A stretch of 64,000 nucleotides of DNA from Serratia surfactantfaciens (lineage in GTDB: Bacteria > Pseudomonadota > Gammaproteobacteria > Enterobacterales > Enterobacteriaceae), in contig NZ_CP016948.1 of the NCBI RefSeq assembly GCF_001642805.2, positions 682,001 to 746,000 of the forward strand, read 5' to 3'. The notes beneath the pieces are model-generated. The model saw only the letters and a list, made by a program, of their open reading frames with translations. It did not search any database and had not been told where the DNA came from. Positions 1 through 10,416 of the stretch are shown in pieces. Both the position numbers and the translations under genes were made by a program. The first letter of the stretch is position 1. Each line of letters begins with the position of its first letter.

Positions 1-83
1 CGCAGAACCTGGAGTTCGAACAGGCGGCGGCGCTGCGCGACGAAATCCATCAGCTGCGCGAGCAGTTCATCGCGATTTCCTGA
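1..83 (+). CDS. uvrB: UvrB C-terminal end (partial)
   Basis: The window opens inside a reading frame that ends with TGA at 81-83. The last 26 residues read as the UVR motif at the extreme C-terminus of the excinuclease subunit UvrB, the helical hairpin that contacts UvrC in nucleotide excision repair. The residues FEQAAALRDEI are typical of that motif. The order uvrB, ybhK, moaA matches E. coli and supports the call. Only the tail is visible, so nothing can be said about the ATPase domains. Confidence 0.85.
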   Translation, partial: QNLEFEQAAALRDEIHQLREQFIAIS

Positions 84-182
84 TCGTTTGGCGGCGCCTG
101 CGCTGCGGGCGTCAAAATTCCTTGTCGGCCGCGTCAAAGCTGTTATGGTGTGCGGCCCGATCTGACCGCGAGAGTACCGAAC

Positions 183-449
183 ATGAACCAACACCAGTCT
201 AAAGACCCGCTGCACGGCATAACGCTGGAGCAACTGCTGAATAAACTGGTGGATCACTACGGTTGGTCCGAGCTGGGCGAGCGTATTCGCATCAACTGTT
301 TCCGCAGCGATCCGAGCATCAAGTCCAGCCTGAAGTTTTTGCGCCGTACGCCCTGGGCGCGCAAAGAGGTGGAAGATTTGTATATCGATATGGTCAGCCA
401 TCCCGCCCCGGCCAGCGATAACCCCTGGCTGCGCGGGCGCGACGGCTAA
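183..449 (+). CDS. VF530-family (DUF2132) small DNA-binding protein
   Basis: An 88-residue protein. It resembles the VF530/DUF2132 family, whose solved members have a helical fold thought to bind DNA. The core, with [19 protein letters not shown] and [11 protein letters not shown], is the recognisable family signature. I start at ATG 183, because an upstream in-frame codon adds only residues outside the family domain. It sits alone between uvrB and the convergent ybhK. The biological role is not established for the family. Confidence 0.75.
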   Translation: MNQHQSKDPLHGITLEQLLNKLVDHYGWSELGERIRINCFRSDPSIKSSLKFLRRTPWARKEVEDLYIDMVSHPAPASDNPWLRGRDG

Positions 450-455
450 ATTCGG

Positions 456-1373
456 TCAGCGGCGGGCGGCCAGCTCCACCAGCGCCTGATCCAGCGCCTG
501 ACGCAGCAGCTGGCGATCGTGGCGGTAGGGGATGTCGCTCGCTTCCAGCGGCTGTTGAATCACCACCCGATCCTGCACTTCACTGGCGTCCACCGCCGGG
601 CCGACGATCAGCGCGTCGATCATAGGGCGGCCGATCTTATCTTCCATCAGCGTCAGCTTATCCTTTAACGACAGCGCCGCGGCGGCCACGCTCAGCTCGC
701 GGCCGAGGTTGCCGATATAGATCATGCTGGCGCTGCTGCGGCGCAGCGCCTGGGTGAGATCGTCCAGCAGCAGCAGCGGCATCAGGCTGGTGAGGAAACT
801 GCCTGGCCCGATCAGGATCACGTCGGCCTGCGCGATGGCGTCCAGCGCTTCGCGCGTGGCGTTGACCGGCGGCGACAGCATCAGCTCCTGCGGCATATGG
901 GTCAGCTGATCGACATTCACTTCACCGTAAACATGGTTGCCTTCGTGATCGTGCGCCATCAAATCCACCGGCTGTTCCGACATCGGGATCAGCGCGGCGT
1001 CCACCTTCAGCAGGCTGCGCACCAGGTTGATCGCTTCCAGCGGGCGCACGCTCAGGTGATCCAGCGCTTTCAACATCAGGTTGCCGAGGTTGTGGCCGGC
1101 CAGTTCGCCGTTGCCGCTGAAGCGGTATTCGAACATCGCCGAGGCGACGCTCGGTTCGGTGATCAGCTGGTTGAGACAGTTACGGGTATCGCCCCAGGCA
1201 ATGCCGCCTTCCGAACGACGGATACGGCCGGTGGAGCCGCCGTTGTCGGTGGTGGTGACGATGCCGGTCAGGCGTGAGCCTAAGGACGACAGGGCCGACA
1301 TGACACGGCCCAGGCCGTGTCCGCCGCCTAACGCCACCACGCGGTCGAGATCGGCCAGGGTACGATTGAGCAT
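456..1373 (-). CDS. ybhK: YvcK/YbhK-family protein (gluconeogenesis factor-like)
   Basis: A 305-residue CofD/YvcK-fold protein. The first residues [20 protein letters not shown] carry the glycine-rich nucleotide-binding loop, followed by [13 protein letters not shown] and a GDTRNCL segment, all hallmarks of the family. YvcK of Bacillus binds UDP-sugars and affects cell shape and growth on gluconeogenic carbon; the enterobacterial YbhK role is unclear. ATG 1373 is chosen because it aligns with E. coli YbhK and has an AAGGA ribosome site just upstream; an open extension to 1493 has no family similarity. The gene is divergent from moaA, as in E. coli. Confidence 0.88.
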   Translation of the reverse strand: MLNRTLADLDRVVALGGGHGLGRVMSALSSLGSRLTGIVTTTDNGGSTGRIRRSEGGIAWGDTRNCLNQLITEPSVASAMFEYRFSGNGELAGHNLGNLMLKALDHLSVRPLEAINLVRSLLKVDAALIPMSEQPVDLMAHDHEGNHVYGEVNVDQLTHMPQELMLSPPVNATREALDAIAQADVILIGPGSFLTSLMPLLLLDDLTQALRRSSASMIYIGNLGRELSVAAAALSLKDKLTLMEDKIGRPMIDALIVGPAVDASEVQDRVVIQQPLEASDIPYRHDRQLLRQALDQALVELAARR

Positions 1374-1522
1374 AAATTTCCTTACAAAGGGGCTGAACTG
1401 CCCGCATAAGGTAGCGGATCCGGCGTAAAAACGCGATAAGAGTGTCATTTGCGTGATTCCGGTCAATTCGTCCGCGCAAGCGATGTTTATCATGGTTTAC
1501 CAGAATACGCGGCGTCCAAAAA

Positions 1523-1546
1523 CGCTGTATAGACAATTATATAGCG
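1523..1546. promoter_or_regulatory. Candidate ModE operator upstream of moaA
   Basis: A 24-base imperfect inverted repeat, CGCTGTATA at the left and TATATAGCG at the right around a 6-base centre. The spacing and CG...TATA/TATA...CG layout match known ModE-molybdate sites upstream of mod and moa genes in E. coli. ModE activates moa there when molybdate is present. This rests on pattern matching only; no scoring matrix was run. Confidence 0.6.
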
Positions 1547-1639
1547 AATTTACGCGTTGGCTATCGTTACCGATTAGCGCTAGAATTCTGTTGAAAACCA
1601 CGGTTTCGTTCCGGCTACTTAAGGTAGCGGAAAGAGAAA

Positions 1640-1763
1640 TCAAACTCCTAGCCCCTGCGCCTACGTTGTTCATCATGAACGATATGGCGCCTGGGCCGTG
1701 GCGAAGTCAGCCACCAGGGTGCAGAGGGGAAACGCTCGCATCTCCCGACTTTGGAAAGGTGTT
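1640..1763 (+). ncRNA. Candidate Moco riboswitch (moaA leader)
   Basis: The moa leader has nested helices: CCTG 1690-1693 pairs with CAGG 1715-1718, enclosing GTGGC 1698-1702 with GCCAC 1710-1714. A further GGGGA/TCTCC hairpin follows at about 1725-1745, and the leader ends in GGAAAGG near the moaA start. A molybdenum-cofactor RNA element precedes moaA in E. coli and many enterobacteria, where cofactor binding lowers MoaA synthesis. The exact boundaries and the consensus core were not aligned, so the assignment rests on position and foldability. Confidence 0.6.
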
Positions 1764-2750
1764 ATGGTACCGCAACTCATTGATGCTTATGAGCGCAAGT
1801 TCTATTACCTGCGCTTATCGATCACCGACGTGTGCAATTTTCGTTGCACCTATTGTCTGCCCGATGGCTACAAGCCGAGCGGCAGCCCGAAAAGCTTCCT
1901 GTCGCTGGATGAAATCCGCCGCGTCAGCCGCGCGTTCGCCGAGCTGGGCACCGAAAAGGTGCGCCTGACCGGCGGCGAGCCTTCGCTGCGCCGCGATTTT
2001 ACCGAGATCATCGCCGCCGTGCGGGAGAACCCGGCCATTCGCACGCTGGCGGTCACCACCAACGGCTACCGGCTGGCGCGCGACGTCGCTGCCTGGCGTG
2101 ACGCCGGTTTGACGGCGATCAACGTCAGCGTCGACAGCCTGGATCCGCGCCAGTTTCACGCCATCACCGGCCAGGATAAGTTCCGCCAGGTGATGGACGG
2201 CATCGACGCCGCCTTTAGCGCCGGTTTCAGCAAGGTCAAGGTCAACGCGGTGCTGATGCGCGACGTTAACCACCAGCAGCTCGGCGCTTTTCTCGCCTGG
2301 ATCAAGGATCGGCCGATCCAGCTGCGCTTTATCGAACTGATGGAGACCGGCGAGGGCGGCGAGCTGTTTCGCAAACACCACGTCTCCGGCGAAGTGATTC
2401 GCCAGCAGCTGGAGCAGCAGGGCTGGCAGCGCCAGGCGCGCGGCCGCAGCGATGGCCCGGCGCAGGTGTTCAGCCACCCGGACTATCAGGGCGAGGTGGG
2501 GCTTATCATGCCGTACGAAAAAGACTTCTGCGCCAGCTGCAACCGGCTGCGCGTTTCCTCCATCGGCAATCTGCACCTGTGCCTGTTCGGCGAGCAGGGC
2601 GTGCCCCTGCGCGATCTGCTGGCGGACGACGGCCAGCTCGACGCGCTGAAGGCGCGCATCCAGAGCGGGCTGCTGAGCAAGAAGCAGACCCATTTCCTGC
2701 ATCAGGGCAACAGCGGGATTACCCAGAACCTGTCGTTTATCGGCGGCTGA
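1764..2750 (+). CDS. moaA: GTP 3',8-cyclase (molybdopterin biosynthesis MoaA)
   Basis: A radical SAM enzyme of 328 residues that converts GTP to (8S)-3',8-cyclo-7,8-dihydroguanosine 5'-triphosphate, the first step of molybdenum cofactor synthesis. The N-terminal 4Fe-4S/SAM motif CNFRCTYC places cysteines at 24, 28 and 31. The second cluster lies in the C-terminal FCASCNRLR...CLF region, and the protein ends in the conserved Gly-Gly. ATG 1764 has GGAAAGG upstream and gives the family length; the longer frame runs into the leader RNA. First gene of moaABCDE. Confidence 0.97.
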   Translation: MVPQLIDAYERKFYYLRLSITDVCNFRCTYCLPDGYKPSGSPKSFLSLDEIRRVSRAFAELGTEKVRLTGGEPSLRRDFTEIIAAVRENPAIRTLAVTTNGYRLARDVAAWRDAGLTAINVSVDSLDPRQFHAITGQDKFRQVMDGIDAAFSAGFSKVKVNAVLMRDVNHQQLGAFLAWIKDRPIQLRFIELMETGEGGELFRKHHVSGEVIRQQLEQQGWQRQARGRSDGPAQVFSHPDYQGEVGLIMPYEKDFCASCNRLRVSSIGNLHLCLFGEQGVPLRDLLADDGQLDALKARIQSGLLSKKQTHFLHQGNSGITQNLSFIGG

Positions 2751-2774
2751 CAGCCAATAGGAGCTTATTGAACC

Positions 2775-3290
2775 ATGAGCCATGCGAGCAGCGAATTTAT
2801 TGCGGCGCACATCGCCATACTGACCGTGTCCGACAGTCGCGGCGCGGCGGAGGATACCTCCGGCCAATACCTGCAGGAAGCGGCGCAGGAAGCCGGCCAT
2901 CAGGTGGTGGATCGCGCCATCGTCAAAGATGACATTTACCAGATCCGCGCGCGGGTTTCCGCCTGGATCGCCGATGACAACGTGCAGGCGGTGCTGATCA
3001 CCGGCGGCACCGGTTTTACCGCCCGCGACAACACGCCGGAAGCGCTGTTGCCGCTGTTCGACAGAGAGGTGGAGGGGTTCGGCGAGCTGTTCCGCATGGT
3101 GTCGTACGAAGAGATCGGCACCGCGACGATCCAGTCGCGCGCGCTGGCCGGCCTGGCCAACCGCACGGTGATTTTCGCCATGCCGGGATCTACCCGCGCC
3201 TGCCGCACCGCCTGGGAGCGGATTATCGAAGAGCAGTTGGACGCGCGCCATCGGCCGTGCAACTTCCAGCCCCATTTGAAGAAGCCCTGA
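2775..3290 (+). CDS. moaB: Molybdenum cofactor biosynthesis protein B
   Basis: A 171-residue MoaB/MogA-fold protein. The conserved [16 protein letters not shown] segment is the molybdopterin-binding loop of the family. The E. coli paralogue MogA adenylylates molybdopterin; MoaB in enterobacteria is dispensable and its precise reaction is uncertain. An AGGAGC ribosome site precedes ATG 2775, 24 bases after moaA. It lies in the moa operon, with the moaC start 3 bases after its stop. Confidence 0.95.
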   Translation: MSHASSEFIAAHIAILTVSDSRGAAEDTSGQYLQEAAQEAGHQVVDRAIVKDDIYQIRARVSAWIADDNVQAVLITGGTGFTARDNTPEALLPLFDREVEGFGELFRMVSYEEIGTATIQSRALAGLANRTVIFAMPGSTRACRTAWERIIEEQLDARHRPCNFQPHLKKP

Positions 3291-3293
3291 GTC

Positions 3294-3773
3294 ATGACAC
3301 AGCTAACCCACATTAACGCCGCCGGCGAAGCCCATATGGTCGACGTTTCCGCCAAGGCGGAAACGGTGCGCGAGGCGCGCGCCGAAGCCTTCGTCGAGAT
3401 GCTGCCCGCCACGCTGGCGATGATCGTCGACGGTAGCCATCACAAGGGCGACGTGTTCGCCACGGCGCGCATCGCCGGTATTCAGGCGGCCAAGCGCACC
3501 TGGGAGCTGATCCCGCTGTGCCATCCACTGATGCTGAGCAAGGTCGAAGTGCAGTTGGAGGCGCAGACGCAGCACAACCGGGTGCGCATCGAAACCTGCT
3601 GCCGGCTGACCGGCAAAACCGGCGTCGAGATGGAGGCGCTGACCGCCGCCTCGGTAGCGGCATTGACCATCTATGACATGTGCAAAGCGGTGCAGAAAGA
3701 CATGGTGATCGGCCCGGTGCGCCTGCTGGCGAAAAGTGGCGGCAAATCCGGCGATTTTAAGGTGAACGCATGA
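3294..3773 (+). CDS. moaC: Cyclic pyranopterin monophosphate synthase MoaC
   Basis: A 159-residue protein acting after MoaA to form cyclic pyranopterin monophosphate. Family signatures present include [19 protein letters not shown] and the C-terminal [20 protein letters not shown], which carries catalytic lysines. The length equals that of E. coli MoaC. Its stop codon overlaps the moaD start by 4 bases (ATGA), consistent with translational coupling within moaABCDE. Confidence 0.97.
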   Translation: MTQLTHINAAGEAHMVDVSAKAETVREARAEAFVEMLPATLAMIVDGSHHKGDVFATARIAGIQAAKRTWELIPLCHPLMLSKVEVQLEAQTQHNRVRIETCCRLTGKTGVEMEALTAASVAALTIYDMCKAVQKDMVIGPVRLLAKSGGKSGDFKVNA

Positions 3774-4015
3774 TCGATATTCTTTTCTTCGCGCAGGTGC
3801 GCGAACTGGTGGGCACCGGCGGTCTGTCGATGCCGGCGGATTACCCCACCGTTGAGGCGTTGCGTCAGGCGCTGTGTGCGCGCGGCGATCGCTGGGCGTT
3901 GGCGCTGGAGTCCGGCAAGCTGCTGGCGGCGGTCAATCAGTCGCTGGTGGCGGCGGACCATCCGCTGCGCGCCGGCGATGAAGTGGCTTTCTTCCCGCCG
4001 GTCACGGGGGGGTAA
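3770..4015 (+). CDS. moaD: Molybdopterin synthase sulfur carrier subunit MoaD
   Basis: An 81-residue ubiquitin-like protein ending in FFPPVTGG. The terminal Gly-Gly is adenylated and thiocarboxylated by MoeB and delivers sulfur to the MoaE active site. It overlaps moaC by 4 bases and is followed after 2 bases by moaE, so the two molybdopterin synthase subunits are produced together. Confidence 0.96.
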   Translation: MIDILFFAQVRELVGTGGLSMPADYPTVEALRQALCARGDRWALALESGKLLAAVNQSLVAADHPLRAGDEVAFFPPVTGG

Positions 4016-4017
4016 AC

Positions 4018-4485
4018 ATGGAAAACACCCGCATTCGCGTGGGCGAAGCGCCGTTCAACGTCGGCGACGAGTATCAGTGGCTGGCGCAGTGCGACGCCGA
4101 CGGCGCGGTGGTGACCTTCACCGGCAAGGTGCGCAACCATAATCTGGGCGACGACGTCAGCGCGCTGACGCTGGAACACTACCCCGGCATGACTGAGAAG
4201 GCGCTGGCGGAGATCGTGGCCGAGGCGCGCAGCCGTTGGCCGTTGCAGCGCGTGACGGTGATCCACCGCGTCGGCGCGCTGTATCCCGGCGACGAGATCG
4301 TGTTTGTCGGCGTGACCGGTGCGCACCGCAGCATGGCGTTCGCCGCCAGCGAGTTCATCATGGACTACCTGAAGACCCGCGCGCCGTTCTGGAAGCGCGA
4401 AGCCACCGGCCAGGGCGATCGTTGGGTGGACGCCCGCGACAGCGATCGTCAGGCGGCGCAGCGCTGGCAAAAAGCGGCTAAATAG
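4018..4485 (+). CDS. moaE: Molybdopterin synthase catalytic subunit MoaE
   Basis: The large subunit of molybdopterin synthase, 155 residues. It converts cyclic pyranopterin monophosphate to molybdopterin dithiolene using MoaD thiocarboxylate. The sequence has the conserved FTGKVRNHN, the VTGAHR loop and the lysine-rich YLKTRAPFWKRE segment near the C-terminus that supplies catalytic residues. Last gene of the moa operon; a hairpin follows at 4561-4582. Confidence 0.97.
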   Translation: MENTRIRVGEAPFNVGDEYQWLAQCDADGAVVTFTGKVRNHNLGDDVSALTLEHYPGMTEKALAEIVAEARSRWPLQRVTVIHRVGALYPGDEIVFVGVTGAHRSMAFAASEFIMDYLKTRAPFWKREATGQGDRWVDARDSDRQAAQRWQKAAK

Positions 4486-4560
4486 CGCGTCAACAGCGGA
4501 AACAAATCAATACCTTTGCCGCTTTCGCGCGGCATATTCTGTGGTACGCTTATAGCAGGC

Positions 4561-4582
4561 GAAGCCCCGCTCGCGGGGCTTC
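4561..4582 (+). terminator. Hairpin after moaE
   Basis: A perfect 10-base inverted repeat (GAAGCCCCGC / GCGGGGCTTC) around a 2-base TC centre. It is followed only by a weakly T-rich stretch, so termination may be partial. It lies 33 bases before the ybhL start and may instead act in the ybhL leader. Confidence 0.5.
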
Positions 4583-4615
4583 GGAATCTTGTTTACAACG
4601 CAAAAGGTAACCGTC

Positions 4616-5326
4616 ATGGACCGATATCCACGCTCTAATGGTTCAATCGTCGAACGTGCCAACAGCGGCATTCAGGCCTACATGGCGCAGGTTTACGGCT
4701 GGATGACCTGCGGTCTGCTGCTGACGGCGTTCGTTTCCTGGTATGCGGCCAACACGCCCGCGATCCTCAACTTCATCTTCTCCAGCCAGATCACCTTCTT
4801 CGGTCTGATCATTGCTCAATTAGCGCTGGTGTTTGTGATTTCCGGCATGGTCAATCGCCTGAGCGGCACGGTGGCTACTTCTCTGTTCATGCTGTACTCG
4901 GCGCTGACCGGGCTGACGCTGTCGAGCATCTTCATCGCTTACACCTACAGCTCGATCGCCAGCACCTTCGTGGTTACCGCCGGCATGTTCGGCGCCATGA
5001 GCCTGTACGGCTACACCACCAAACGCGATCTGAGCGGCTTCGGCAGCATGCTGTTCATGGCGCTGATCGGCATCGTTCTGGCCTCGCTGGTGAACATCTG
5101 GCTGAAGAGCACCGCGCTGATGTGGGCGATTACCTACATCGGGGTGGTGGTGTTTGTCGGCCTGACCGCCTACGACACGCAAAAACTCAAGGCGGTGGGC
5201 GAGCAGCTGAATGCCGATGATAAAGACGGCTTCCGCAAGTACGCCATCGTTGGCGCGTTGACGCTGTATCTCGACTTCATCAACCTGTTCCTGATGTTGC
5301 TGCGTATCTTCGGCAACCGTCGCTAA
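4616..5326 (+). CDS. ybhL: Bax inhibitor-1/YccA-family inner membrane protein YbhL
   Basis: A 236-residue polytopic membrane protein of the BI-1 family, with about seven hydrophobic segments. It starts at ATG 4616 (MDRYPRS...), which aligns with E. coli YbhL; AAAGG lies 10 bases upstream. The C-terminal YDTQKLK and LYLDFINLFL segments are the BI-1 signature. Members form pH-sensitive calcium-leak channels in structural studies, but the bacterial role is not settled. In E. coli ybhL also follows moaE. Confidence 0.92.
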   Translation: MDRYPRSNGSIVERANSGIQAYMAQVYGWMTCGLLLTAFVSWYAANTPAILNFIFSSQITFFGLIIAQLALVFVISGMVNRLSGTVATSLFMLYSALTGLTLSSIFIAYTYSSIASTFVVTAGMFGAMSLYGYTTKRDLSGFGSMLFMALIGIVLASLVNIWLKSTALMWAITYIGVVVFVGLTAYDTQKLKAVGEQLNADDKDGFRKYAIVGALTLYLDFINLFLMLLRIFGNRR

Positions 5327-5363
5327 ATCCTTTGTTTTTCAAACTATAGGGTATCTGGCGATC

Positions 5364-5398
5364 AAAAAGCTCTGTATGTGACATACAGAGCTTTTTTT
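5364..5398. terminator. Bidirectional terminator between ybhL and ybhR
   Basis: A 15-base perfect stem (AAAAAGCTCTGTATG and its complement) around TGA. It is flanked by A-run and T-run, so it works on both strands. It separates the convergent ybhL and ybhR. Confidence 0.92.
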
Positions 5399-6503
5399 AT
5401 GCGATTTTGCGGCGGAACAGCGCATAGGCGGCACTGCCGGTGGTGGCGGTGATCACCAGCAGCGGCCACAGGCTGTGCCAGATGATGTCGAAGCTGGCGT
5501 CCTTCAGGTAGATCTGCTTGGTGATGTCGGTGAAGTGGCGTATCGGGTTCACCCAGGTCAGATCCTGCAGCCATACCGGCATGTTCTCCACCGGCGAGAC
5601 GTAACCCGAGAGCAGGATCGCCGGCATCATGAACACGAACACCCCGATGAATGCCTGCTGCTGAGTGGCGCACAGTGACGAAATCAGCAGGCCGAATCCC
5701 ACCAGCGACAGCCCGTAGATCAACATGGTGGCGTAGAACAACAGCAGCGATCCGGCGAATGGGATCCGGTACAGGAAAATGCCGATCAGCAGCACGATTG
5801 AAGCCTGGAACATCGCGACGATCTGCGCCGGCACCGCCTTGCCGATAAAGATTTGCCAGGTGGTAAGCGGTGAGACCAGCAGCTGTTCCAGCGTGCCCTG
5901 TTCACGTTCGCGCGCCACCGATAGCGAGGTGACGATCAGCACGCCGATGGTAGTGATCATGGCGATCAGCGACGGCACCACGAACCATTTGTAGTCCAGA
6001 TTCGGGTTATACCAGTTGCGCACCATCAGCTCGCTGTTGTTGGGTTTGGCGCGGCTGCCGAGCAGCTCGTTCTGATATTCCTGCACGATCTGCTGTACGT
6101 AGTTGGCGGCGATTTGCGCGCTGTTGGAGTTGCGCCCGTCGAGCAGCAGCTGCAGCGGCGCGGTGTTGCCGGCGGCGATATCGCGCGAGAACTGCGCCGG
6201 GAAGCGGATCAGCAGCAGCGCCCGTTGGTTATCAATGGTAGCTTTTATCTCCTGCGGGCTGCGCAGCAACAGCACGTGTTGAAAGGCCTTGGCCTTGGCG
6301 AAGCGTTGGGTCAACTCCACCGAGGACTGGCCGCTGTCCTCGCTGTAGACCGCGATGGTGGCGTTGGTGACTTCCAGCGTCGCGGCGAACGGGAACAGCA
6401 GCACCTGCAGGATCACCGGCATGATTAAAATGGCGCGGGTTTGCGGATCGCGCAGCAGCGCCTGCATTTCCTTGATGATGAGCGTCAACAGACGATGAAA
6501 CAT
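5397..6503 (-). CDS. ybhR: ABC-2 transporter permease YbhR
   Basis: A 368-residue ABC-2 type permease, the same length as E. coli YbhR. An N-terminal membrane anchor is followed by a large periplasmic domain (about residues 45-175) and five to six C-terminal membrane helices. The [13 protein letters not shown] motif marks the ABC-2 permease core. It acts with YbhS and the YbhF ATPase as an exporter. In E. coli YbhFSR is linked to cefoperazone/chloramphenicol sensitivity and to Na+/H+ or drug efflux. A GAGGAG site precedes ATG 6503, 12 bases after the ybhS stop. Confidence 0.93.
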   Translation of the reverse strand: MFHRLLTLIIKEMQALLRDPQTRAILIMPVILQVLLFPFAATLEVTNATIAVYSEDSGQSSVELTQRFAKAKAFQHVLLLRSPQEIKATIDNQRALLLIRFPAQFSRDIAAGNTAPLQLLLDGRNSNSAQIAANYVQQIVQEYQNELLGSRAKPNNSELMVRNWYNPNLDYKWFVVPSLIAMITTIGVLIVTSLSVAREREQGTLEQLLVSPLTTWQIFIGKAVPAQIVAMFQASIVLLIGIFLYRIPFAGSLLLFYATMLIYGLSLVGFGLLISSLCATQQQAFIGVFVFMMPAILLSGYVSPVENMPVWLQDLTWVNPIRHFTDITKQIYLKDASFDIIWHSLWPLLVITATTGSAAYALFRRKIA

Positions 6504-6515
6504 CGCTCTTTCTCC

Positions 6516-7670
6516 TCAATCCAGCCGGCGCTGGGTTTTCCAGGCCGTCAGGCCGATGAACACCACGGCGGAAGCGATCAGGAACAGCAGATTGATCGCC
6601 AGCACGGTGCCGACGTTACCCGCCAAAAACAGCGTTTGCAGCGTGCTGACGAAGTAGCGCGCCGGAATGATGTAGGTCACCGCGCGCACGATGGCCGGCA
6701 TGCTGTCGATCTGGAAGATAAAGCCCGACAGCATGATCGAAGGCAGGAAGGCGGCGTTCAGCGCCACCATCGCCGCGTTGAACTGATTGCGGGTGAGGGT
6801 GGAGATCAGTAGGCCCATGCCGAGGGTGCTGGCGAGGAACAGGCTGCTTATCAGCAGCAGAATGGGCAGCGATCCGCGGTAGGGAACGCCGAGCACCCAG
6901 ACTGCCACCGCCATGCACAGCGCCATGGCGAACATGCCGAGGAAATAGTAGGGAATAAGCTTCGAGAGCAGCAGTTCGCTGCGGGTCACCTGGGTGGACA
7001 GCAAGGCTTCCATGGTGCCGCGCTCCCACTCGCGGGCGATCACCAGCGAAGTGAGGATGGCGCCGATCACCGTCATGATGATGGTGATGGCACCGGGAAT
7101 GATGTAGTGCCGGCTGATGGCCGCCGGGTTGAACCAGTAACGCATTTGCACGTCGATCAGCGGTTTGTCGCTGTTGCCCCGATCGGTGGCGCGCTGCTGC
7201 TGCCAGACTTGCCATACTCCTTGGGCGTAGCCCTGCACGAAGTTGGCGGTGTTCGGTTCGCTGCCGTCGGTGATCACCTGAATCGGTGCGCTGTCGTGCG
7301 GGCGCGCCATGCGCTGGTCGAAATCCACCGGGATCACCACCAGACCGCGGATCGTACCGGCCTGCATTCGCTGGATCAGCTGCTGGCGGTTATCGCTGAT
7401 GGTTGGTTCGATATAGGGCGAGCCGGCGAAGGCATGGGCCAGATCGCGCGCGTCTTCGCTCTGTTGCTCCATCAAGATACCCAGATGCAGTTTGCTGGAG
7501 TCGAGATTGATGCCGTAGCCGAAGATAAACAGCAACATCAGCGGGATGACGAAGGCGATCAAACCGCTGCTGGGATCGCGCAGTATTTGCCGCGTCTCCT
7601 TCAGGCACAGCGCGCGCAGCCGGCGCCAGGAGAAGCCGCCGTCGTCGATTGGGGATCGGTTGTCGCTCAC
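6516..7670 (-). CDS. ybhS: ABC-2 transporter permease YbhS
   Basis: A 384-residue ABC-2 permease paralogous to YbhR: N-terminal helix at about residues 30-55, a periplasmic domain, then helices from about 190. It contains the [16 protein letters not shown] loop that contacts the ATPase. The start is GTG at 7670, overlapping the ybhF stop (GTGA), so translation is probably coupled. It forms the membrane heterodimer of the YbhGFSR exporter. Confidence 0.92.
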   Translation of the reverse strand: MSDNRSPIDDGGFSWRRLRALCLKETRQILRDPSSGLIAFVIPLMLLFIFGYGINLDSSKLHLGILMEQQSEDARDLAHAFAGSPYIEPTISDNRQQLIQRMQAGTIRGLVVIPVDFDQRMARPHDSAPIQVITDGSEPNTANFVQGYAQGVWQVWQQQRATDRGNSDKPLIDVQMRYWFNPAAISRHYIIPGAITIIMTVIGAILTSLVIAREWERGTMEALLSTQVTRSELLLSKLIPYYFLGMFAMALCMAVAVWVLGVPYRGSLPILLLISSLFLASTLGMGLLISTLTRNQFNAAMVALNAAFLPSIMLSGFIFQIDSMPAIVRAVTYIIPARYFVSTLQTLFLAGNVGTVLAINLLFLIASAVVFIGLTAWKTQRRLD

Positions 7671-9403
7671 CGCGTTTCCTCCTTGTCGTAGCCCTGTACC
7701 AGCTCGATAAATGCCTGTTCCATTGAAGGATTGGGATTATTGTCGCGCGCCACCTGCTGTTTGAGGTCGTCCGGGGTGCCGGCGGCGATGATCTTGCCGC
7801 GGTACACCAGGCCGATGCGGTCGCAGTACTCCGCCTCGTCCATAAAGTGGGTGGTCACCATCACCGTGACGCCTTTGTCGACCATGCCGTTGATGTGCAA
7901 CCAGAACTCGCGTCGCGTCAGCGGATCGACGCCGGAAGTCGGTTCGTCGAGGAACAGAATGTCCGGTTCGTGCATCAGCGCGCAGGCCAGCGCCAGGCGT
8001 TGCTTGAAGCCGAGCGGCAGCGCGTCCGGCGTTTGAGCGAGGATCGGCGCGAAGTTAAAGGCGCGGGACATTTCATCGATTTTATCGCGTTGCGCCTTGC
8101 CGCTCAGGCCGTAGACGCCGGAGAAGAATTTCAGGTTCTGCGCCACCGTCAGGTTGCCGTACAGCGAGAATTTTTGCGCCATGTAGCCGAGCCGTTGGCG
8201 CGCCTTGCCGGAGCTGGTCTTCAGATCCATCCCCAGCACCAGCGCCTTACCTTCGGACGGCACCAGCAGACCGCACATCATTTTAAAGGTGGTGGACTTA
8301 CCGGCGCCGTTCGGGCCGAGCAGGCCGAAAATTTCACCGCGCCGCACCTGAAAGTCGACGTGATCGGTGGCGGCGAAGTCGCCGAATTTTTTGGTCAGCT
8401 GCACCGCTTCGATCACGGTTTCGCCGCTTTCACCGTTGACGGTCGGCATGATCTCCGCCAGCGCCGAGCGGTGGTTGGGGCCGCCGCCGAGCAGATCGAT
8501 AAACGCATCTTCGAAGCGTGGATCCGCCTCGTCGAGTTCGGCGTCCGGCAGATCCAGCGCCTGCAGCAGTTGGCGGTGATCCTCGCCCTCCTTCAGGATC
8601 AGGCGCAGAGATTTTCCCTGGATCACCCCGTCGGTGACCGACGGCAGGCAGATCGCCCGCTGCAGCAAGGCGCGATGACTGCCGGGCGGCGCGGCGATCA
8701 ACACCGTGCGCCCGGCCATGCGTTGGGTCAGATCCTGCGGCGCACCGCTGAACAGCAGTTCGCCCTCGTTGAGCAGCAGCACCTCGCGGCACTGCTCGGC
8801 CTCATCGAGATAGGAGGTGCTCCACAGGATCAACATGCCGTCGTTGGCCAGTTCGTGCACCATGCGCCACAGCTCGCGGCGCGAGATCGGATCGACGCCG
8901 ACGCCCGGCTCGTCCAGCAACAGCACCTGAGGTTCGCCTACCAGCGTGCAGGCCAGGCCGAGCTTCTGTTTCATGCCGCCGGACAGCTTGCCCGCCAGGC
9001 GCTCGGTGAAGCGCGTCAGATCGGTGAATTTCAACAGCCGTTCGAAGGTCTGGCGGCGAAGATCGCCGGTAACGCCGCGCAGATCGGCGTACAGCGTCAG
9101 GTTCTCCATCACCGTCAGATCCTCATACAGCCCGAACTTCTGCGGCATGTAGCCGAGGATCGCGTGCAGTTGGCGATCCTGGGCGATCGGATCCAGCCCG
9201 GCGACCCGCAATTTGCCGCTGCTGGGCTGCAGCAGCCCGGCCAGCATGCGCAGCAGGGTGGTTTTGCCGGCGCCGTCCGGCCCGACCAGCCCGATGACCG
9301 CGCCGCTGCGCAGGGTGGTGGTCAGGCTGGCGACCGCCGGTTTTTCAAGCGACGGGAAGCGTTTTTCCAACCCTTCCAGTTCGATGGTATGCGCCTGTTC
9401 CAT
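7667..9403 (-). CDS. ybhF: Tandem ABC ATPase YbhF
   Basis: A 578-residue protein with two nucleotide-binding domains in one chain. The first has Walker [10 protein letters not shown], signature LSGGMKQ and Walker [12 protein letters not shown]. The second has GPNGAGKST, a degenerate signature (LPLGFKQR) and [11 protein letters not shown]. The degenerate second signature is shared with E. coli YbhF, so it is not a local defect. It energises YbhS/YbhR. It lies 8 bases after ybhG and overlaps ybhS. Confidence 0.94.
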   Translation of the reverse strand: MEQAHTIELEGLEKRFPSLEKPAVASLTTTLRSGAVIGLVGPDGAGKTTLLRMLAGLLQPSSGKLRVAGLDPIAQDRQLHAILGYMPQKFGLYEDLTVMENLTLYADLRGVTGDLRRQTFERLLKFTDLTRFTERLAGKLSGGMKQKLGLACTLVGEPQVLLLDEPGVGVDPISRRELWRMVHELANDGMLILWSTSYLDEAEQCREVLLLNEGELLFSGAPQDLTQRMAGRTVLIAAPPGSHRALLQRAICLPSVTDGVIQGKSLRLILKEGEDHRQLLQALDLPDAELDEADPRFEDAFIDLLGGGPNHRSALAEIMPTVNGESGETVIEAVQLTKKFGDFAATDHVDFQVRRGEIFGLLGPNGAGKSTTFKMMCGLLVPSEGKALVLGMDLKTSSGKARQRLGYMAQKFSLYGNLTVAQNLKFFSGVYGLSGKAQRDKIDEMSRAFNFAPILAQTPDALPLGFKQRLALACALMHEPDILFLDEPTSGVDPLTRREFWLHINGMVDKGVTVMVTTHFMDEAEYCDRIGLVYRGKIIAAGTPDDLKQQVARDNNPNPSMEQAFIELVQGYDKEETR

Positions 9404-9411
9404 GGCCGGCC

Positions 9412-10398
9412 TCAGGGTTTGGCGAAGCGCAGGGTAACCGGCATGCCCTGGCGCAGCGCATCGTCGGCATCGGTGACGATCACCCGCAGGCGGTACACCA
9501 GATCGGTGCGCAGATCCGGCGTTTCAACGCTTTTCGGCGTGAATTCCGCGGTCGGCGAGACGAAACCGATCTTGCCGTGGTAAGGCTTGTCGGGCCGGCC
9601 GTCGGTGTAAATTTCCAGCTCGGTGCCGGGCACCGCCTGGTTCAGGCTGGTCTCGTTGACGTAGGCGCGCACCCACACCGGCCGGGTCAGCGACAGGGTG
9701 AACACCGTACCGCCGGCGCCGAGCATGGTGCCCGGCTCCACCGCGCGGGTCAGCACCGTGCCGGCGGACGGGGAGACCAACGTGGCGTCTTGCAGGTTCA
9801 ATTGCGCCTGCGCCAGCGCCGCTTCGCTCTGCGCCACGTCGGCCTTGGCCTGTTCAATCTCTTGCGGGCGATTGCCGCTGCGGTATTGCGACAGCTTGTC
9901 CTTCGCCGCCTGCAGGTTGGCCTGCGCCTGATTGCGGGCGGTGCGCGCATCCTCCAGCGCGTCGGCGGACGTGGCGTTTTTCGCCCACAGCCCTTGCTGG
10001 CGCTTCAGGAAGCTGTCGGCGTAGGCGAAGGCGGACTGACGTTGCGCCATTTCTGACTGTACCTGGGCGATCTCTTCAGTGCGATAGCCGGCCTGCAGCA
10101 GCGACAGTTTGGCGCGCGCGCTGCCGACGTTGGCCTCGGCCTGCTGCAGCGCGTTGCGGTAGGGGGCATCGTCCAGCTTGCCGAGCAGCTGGCCCGGCTG
10201 AACGGCATCGCCTTCATCCACCGTCAGCGACGCCAGGCGGCCGTCGACGCGAAAACCGAGGTTGACCGTGCGGATATCGACGTTGCCGTACAGCGTCAGC
10301 GGCTTATCCTGCTGCTGTTGGTAATGCCAGACCGCGTAAGCGGCGGCCACGATCAGCAAAATTAACAACACGATCAAGGCACTGCGTTTTTTGTTCAT
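9412..10398 (-). CDS. ybhG: HlyD-type membrane fusion protein YbhG
   Basis: A 328-residue periplasmic adaptor with an uncleaved N-terminal membrane anchor (residues about 6-25). It then has a biotinyl-lipoyl half, a long coiled-coil hairpin (about 80-205, rich in A/Q/E) and a beta-barrel C-terminus. It links the inner-membrane YbhFSR exporter to an outer-membrane channel, probably TolC, which is not in this window. First structural gene of the operon, 18 bases after cecR. Confidence 0.92.
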   Translation of the reverse strand: MNKKRSALIVLLILLIVAAAYAVWHYQQQQDKPLTLYGNVDIRTVNLGFRVDGRLASLTVDEGDAVQPGQLLGKLDDAPYRNALQQAEANVGSARAKLSLLQAGYRTEEIAQVQSEMAQRQSAFAYADSFLKRQQGLWAKNATSADALEDARTARNQAQANLQAAKDKLSQYRSGNRPQEIEQAKADVAQSEAALAQAQLNLQDATLVSPSAGTVLTRAVEPGTMLGAGGTVFTLSLTRPVWVRAYVNETSLNQAVPGTELEIYTDGRPDKPYHGKIGFVSPTAEFTPKSVETPDLRTDLVYRLRVIVTDADDALRQGMPVTLRFAKP

Positions 10399-10416
10399 AA
10401 CACTCCCTGCCTGAAT

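Larger units (their letters stand above)
1374..1763. other. ybhK-moaA divergent intergenic region
   Basis: A 390-base non-coding stretch. It holds the ybhK ribosome site at its left end, a ModE-like inverted repeat at 1523-1546 and a GC-rich structured leader in front of moaA (about 1640-1763). I see no convincing small gene here. Its length is comparable to regulated moa promoters in other enterobacteria. Confidence 0.7.

Noticed and set aside
7847..9583. A 578-codon open frame on the plus strand opposite ybhF
   Set aside because: It mirrors the codon periodicity of ybhF on the other strand in GC-rich DNA, its product is low-complexity (His, Gln, Arg rich) and there is no ribosome site.
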